Source of the DNA: Pteria penguin | Lineage: Eukaryota; Mollusca; Bivalvia; Pterioida; Pteriidae | DNA: 64,000 nucleotides | Assembly: GCA_035048485.1 (NCBI GenBank) | Contig: CM068586.1 | Coordinates: 33,165,563-33,229,562, forward strand | Direction of reading: 5' to 3' | Shown: piece after piece, positions 60,937-64,000 of the stretch | Position numbering within the stretch: the stretch's first letter is position 1 | Layout: each line of letters starts with the position of its first letter | The notes under the pieces: model-generated | The model's database searches: none | Seen by the model: the letters and a program-made list of their open reading frames with translations, nothing else | What the model was told of the DNA's origin: nothing | Position numbers and translations under genes: made by a program

Positions 60937-63279
60937 ATGGCTTGCCAGTATGGAAAAGTTTTTATCCTGATTTTCATTGTCTCTGCAGTATGTGGATGTA
61001 ACGATTACTTTAAATGGAATTTACGGGACCCGTTTCTGTATTGCCCAGATACGTGCAAATCATCTGAGACAGGAGTTACAAATGACGGTTGTTGTTCCTG
61101 CAAGGCTGTACCGGAATGGAGGTGTAATTCTAGTATAACTATAGGAAACCTCAAAATGGAATATATTTCTCGTTTTGGAAAAGGACTAATAATGAATATT
61201 GATGTTTTCCATTATGATTTCTTAACTTTGTCGCACACCGACGGATTTTTGTCCGAAATTCCAGAGAATATTTGTGATTTTCCGCGCATTGTCAGCATTA
61301 ATTTCAGCAACAATGCAATTACTAGAATAAAAAATATATCTTGTCTGAAATATCTGGACGAGCTTCGCTTATCGAATAATAGGATAAGTTCAGTCGCTAA
61401 TACAACTTTTGTCGGAATGACCTCCCTTCGCGTCCTTGACCTATCCCATAATGACATGGTGTGGTTGGAGCCAGGAACTCTGAACAGCACAGGGGCTGGA
61501 ATGACATACATGCTTCTCAATAACAACTCTCTAGATAGAATTGACGTTTCTAACGTTATACTGGACACTCCTTTTTGTACTTCCGATTTCTCTGGCAATA
61601 AAATTACACATGCTACGAATGACTACGGATGGAAAGTAAACACTAGTACAGTGTACGGTAGTGGAGGTTTCGTTGACTTAACGGACAATTTATTCACGGA
61701 GTACTTCGATATTTTATATCTCGGATTCGATGATCTGACACAACTTGGAAAGCTTCTTAGTTTTGGTTTTGATCTGAGGAATGCTAAATGGAACTGTAAT
61801 TGTAAATGGGTGCCGTTTCTTCGGCTATCTGAGGATACACTGAAGAGAATTACCAGAGACTATTTTGGAGTTAAATGTACATTTCCAGAAAACCTTAAAG
61901 GTCAACGAGTTATAGATCTTGTTTCAAATAATTCACTCGACTTGTTTATTTGCGAATTGGATAAACCTCCAATCTGTAAAACGCACTGTAAATGTATAGA
62001 GCAGACAAGTCAAAACAGGACGATCATTGACTGCTCGAACAGTAGTCTACAAAGTATGCCGAGACATCTCCCTGAAAAAAATAATCTTCACATCTTATTT
62101 AATGACAACCAGATGAACGCCATACAAAACTATTCGTATCTGCAACGCGTCTCTTTTATAAATTTCACAAATAATTGTATTGCGAAGGTTCCAGATTTTT
62201 TGTCCGAATCTCTGCCCGCATCAGCAGTAATTGCTCTATCACATAACCCTATCAGGGAAACTTTTCCCAAGAGCATTGTACGTCTGCGACCGTGTAACAT
62301 TAACTTCGGGAAACTGGTCATAAACTGTACGTGTGATTCGTTTTGGATACGGGACTGGCTGGAATATAAAAGACAATCGGACTGTGATCACATCCATTTA
62401 CTCACTTGTAAGACAAAGCTGAAAGAATTAATACCAACTGTAAACATCACTTCTGACAATCTTGATTGTAGTGATAAAACATCTAATGTTGCCAAAATAG
62501 TTGCATTTAATTTAATTGCATTTTCGTTAATCATAGGCCTCATTGCCAGTCTATCACATTTTTATCGTTATGAAATTATTGTGATATGTAGGAATCTCCG
62601 TCAGAAAAAAATTGATGACGAGAGGAAGTTGCCATTCCATGCCTATGTTTCCTTGAATGAAGCTAATGATGATTTGCTGTCGTGGGTCTCAAATAAATTT
62701 TTGCCTTCATTAGAAAAAGGAGGTTACCGTTTGTTTATGCCAGGTCGCAATTTGGAACCTGGTGGTAATAGGGAGGAAGATACTTTGATAAGTATGGGTA
62801 TGTGCCGAAATTATATCGTCTTCATTACTGATGACTACTTTGCCTGCGACGACCCTTGGACTCGAGTAGAATGGCGATATATTTGGTCTCTTTACAAACA
62901 TCATAGGGATAGGAAAATTATTCTCATTAACTTCGACGAACTTCGTGCTAGAAATGTGGAGAGCAAGTCAGCAAAGGCTTTCTTTCGTCTTCGGCTTCAT
63001 CTTGGTTTTGCAAACCGGAAACATGAATTGATGAAGGAAGTTAGAGACAAACTTGGGCCCATAAATCGACCATCAATCAGGGCTGATCGGAACGCTAAAC
63101 CTAAATATATTGCTGATTCACGGAACGGGGCTCGTGCAGCATTTTACAGTAAACAAGAAAACCCGTATTTTCTTCACACAGATATGCATTACATAACTGA
63201 TAAACTAGCAATCGGCGAGGAGATCATACCTTGTTTTAAGGGTCATGCTGCAAGCAAAGACTATCTTTTTTTCAAGTAA
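60937..63279 (+). CDS. Toll-like receptor (LRR-TM-TIR), protostome type
   Basis: Single coding exon, 780 aa from the chosen ATG. That ATG has A at -3 and G at +4 and is directly followed by a signal peptide (hydrophobic 8-18, likely cut near 20). The frame stays open upstream to a GTG at 60868; earlier ATGs at 60892 and 60916 are poorer. Layout: cysteine cluster 36-63; leucine-rich repeats about 110-260 (SLRVLDLSHNDM-type); LRR C-cap cysteines 287, 289, 314, 339; LRR N-cap cysteines 347, 351, 353, 366; a few repeats; second C-cap 464-511; membrane helix about 518-540; TIR about 567-710; C-tail of ~70. Two cysteine-capped blocks are typical of protostome (multi-cysteine-cluster) Tolls. TIR box 1 is FHAYVSL, with His for the usual Asp. 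Cell-surface or endosomal innate immune receptor; ligand unknown. Confidence 0.92.
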   Translation: MACQYGKVFILIFIVSAVCGCNDYFKWNLRDPFLYCPDTCKSSETGVTNDGCCSCKAVPEWRCNSSITIGNLKMEYISRFGKGLIMNIDVFHYDFLTLSHTDGFLSEIPENICDFPRIVSINFSNNAITRIKNISCLKYLDELRLSNNRISSVANTTFVGMTSLRVLDLSHNDMVWLEPGTLNSTGAGMTYMLLNNNSLDRIDVSNVILDTPFCTSDFSGNKITHATNDYGWKVNTSTVYGSGGFVDLTDNLFTEYFDILYLGFDDLTQLGKLLSFGFDLRNAKWNCNCKWVPFLRLSEDTLKRITRDYFGVKCTFPENLKGQRVIDLVSNNSLDLFICELDKPPICKTHCKCIEQTSQNRTIIDCSNSSLQSMPRHLPEKNNLHILFNDNQMNAIQNYSYLQRVSFINFTNNCIAKVPDFLSESLPASAVIALSHNPIRETFPKSIVRLRPCNINFGKLVINCTCDSFWIRDWLEYKRQSDCDHIHLLTCKTKLKELIPTVNITSDNLDCSDKTSNVAKIVAFNLIAFSLIIGLIASLSHFYRYEIIVICRNLRQKKIDDERKLPFHAYVSLNEANDDLLSWVSNKFLPSLEKGGYRLFMPGRNLEPGGNREEDTLISMGMCRNYIVFITDDYFACDDPWTRVEWRYIWSLYKHHRDRKIILINFDELRARNVESKSAKAFFRLRLHLGFANRKHELMKEVRDKLGPINRPSIRADRNAKPKYIADSRNGARAAFYSKQENPYFLHTDMHYITDKLAIGEEIIPCFKGHAASKDYLFFK

Positions 63280-63920
63280 TCTTTTCCTGTTTGATATTGA
63301 TTTATTTCCTCTTTCCCATTTCAACAGTGGATTGTTGGACAGGTGAGGAGGAGAGGGGAGAAAAGGAAAGAGAGGTAAAAAGGGGGAAGGATAAAGAAGG
63401 CGAAAATATTCGATGTAAGGTGGTAGGCATGTTTGAAGGAGAGAAGAACTATAACAACTGCCCACTCCCTCCCAGTGTTCGATGACAAACATTTAATACC
63501 GTCGCGGAACTGATAGAATTTGATCGACTTGTGTACCCATTTTAATGAAAAAGAAATGAAAAAATAATTATGAACGATAAATTTGTATGTTCTTCAATGT
63601 TATTTCATAACTTTTCATTGCATTGTATGTAAAGTGTAATCTCGGCAAAAGGGACAAACTTTGCACAACTCTTTACCTATACCTATCGTATTTATATTGT
63701 GTAAACGTGGCTTTCGGTCTATGCAGATATTCTCATGATGTAAGTGGAAGTGATAGGTTTATAATCACTAAATCAAACAGACTTCTATAAATCTTTAAGT
63801 ACGGTAAATACAGCAAAAACCCAAAATCACTTTGCTAAAATCTATGTCAAGGATGAGTAATTTACGACTTTTAGTTTAGTTGGATTATAATGGTTATATA
63901 CAGTTGTAGTCACGTTATAT
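63280..63920 (+). other. 3' UTR of the Toll-like receptor gene
   Basis: Non-coding, with a strongly purine-rich (GAGGAGAGGGGAGAAAAGG-like) tract at 63341-63405. No gene seen. Confidence 0.5.
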
Positions 63921-63926
63921 AATAAA
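63921..63926 (+). terminator. Poly(A) signal of the Toll-like receptor gene
   Basis: Canonical AATAAA in TATAATAAAGGC, 642 bp after the stop. A T/G-rich stretch follows (TTTGCATGTATGTTTTT near 63942), fitting a downstream element. Confidence 0.6.
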
Positions 63927-64000
63927 GGCTATGTTTACAATATTTGCATGTATGTTTTTAATCAGTCAAACTTGTACGAAAGGGAAAACCGGGAAATGGT

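Noticed and set aside
61212..61598. Minus-strand open frames across the Toll-like receptor (also 62130-62321 and 62710-62904)
   Set aside because: Shadows of the real plus-strand coding region with no homology.

Overview
The window looks like nuclear DNA of a bivalve mollusc. The support is a protostome-type Toll-like receptor, an intron-containing Star-like FkbM-domain methyltransferase gene, AT-rich sequence full of simple repeats, a tRNA-derived SINE, Tc1/mariner and Ty3/Gypsy relics, and dispersed families that look bivalve-like (tandem repeats rich in GACCTTGACC-type words; a family opening with AGCTCACCTGAG). The phylum is inferred from gene and repeat character; no species can be named from sequence alone.

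Layout. 1-3.9 kb: intergenic, with microsatellites and a foldback element. 3.9-11.6 kb: a three-exon plus-strand gene for a type II membrane protein with an FkbM (Methyltransf_21) domain, 335 aa, introns of 2.7 and 3.8 kb full of small repeats, and a poly(A) signal at 11567. 11600-12099: a 500-N gap. 12.1-43.5 kb: a contig made entirely of satellite, roughly 63 copies of a ~444-bp unit with four copies (one cut) of a ~859-bp spacer in the left third. Each unit begins GGTCAAAG and ends CTTTGACC, and next to the spacer this grows to a 13-bp perfect inverted repeat containing TATA, so the satellite looks derived from a MITE-like element. A 3.5-kb higher-order block is duplicated. The last ~10 kb of the array is filled with scattered single-base insertions typical of unpolished long-read sequence. 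43501-44000: a second 500-N gap. 44-51.8 kb: gene-poor DNA with tandem repeats, a SINE, a Tc1/mariner transposase relic and a large inverted repeat with a tRNA-like loop. 51.8-59.2 kb: a decayed Ty3/Gypsy retrotransposon with unequal LTRs, gag, protease, RT, RNase H, integrase and a possible third ORF, itself interrupted by another insertion. 60.9-63.3 kb: an intronless coding region for a Toll-like receptor (780 aa from the preferred start), with a poly(A) signal at 63921.

Only two host genes can be supported, and nothing shows them working together. The rest is repeat and mobile-element biology. The most interesting object is the satellite: its MITE-like unit structure, its higher-order organisation, and the fact that it is a free-standing contig joined to its neighbours only through fixed-size gaps.
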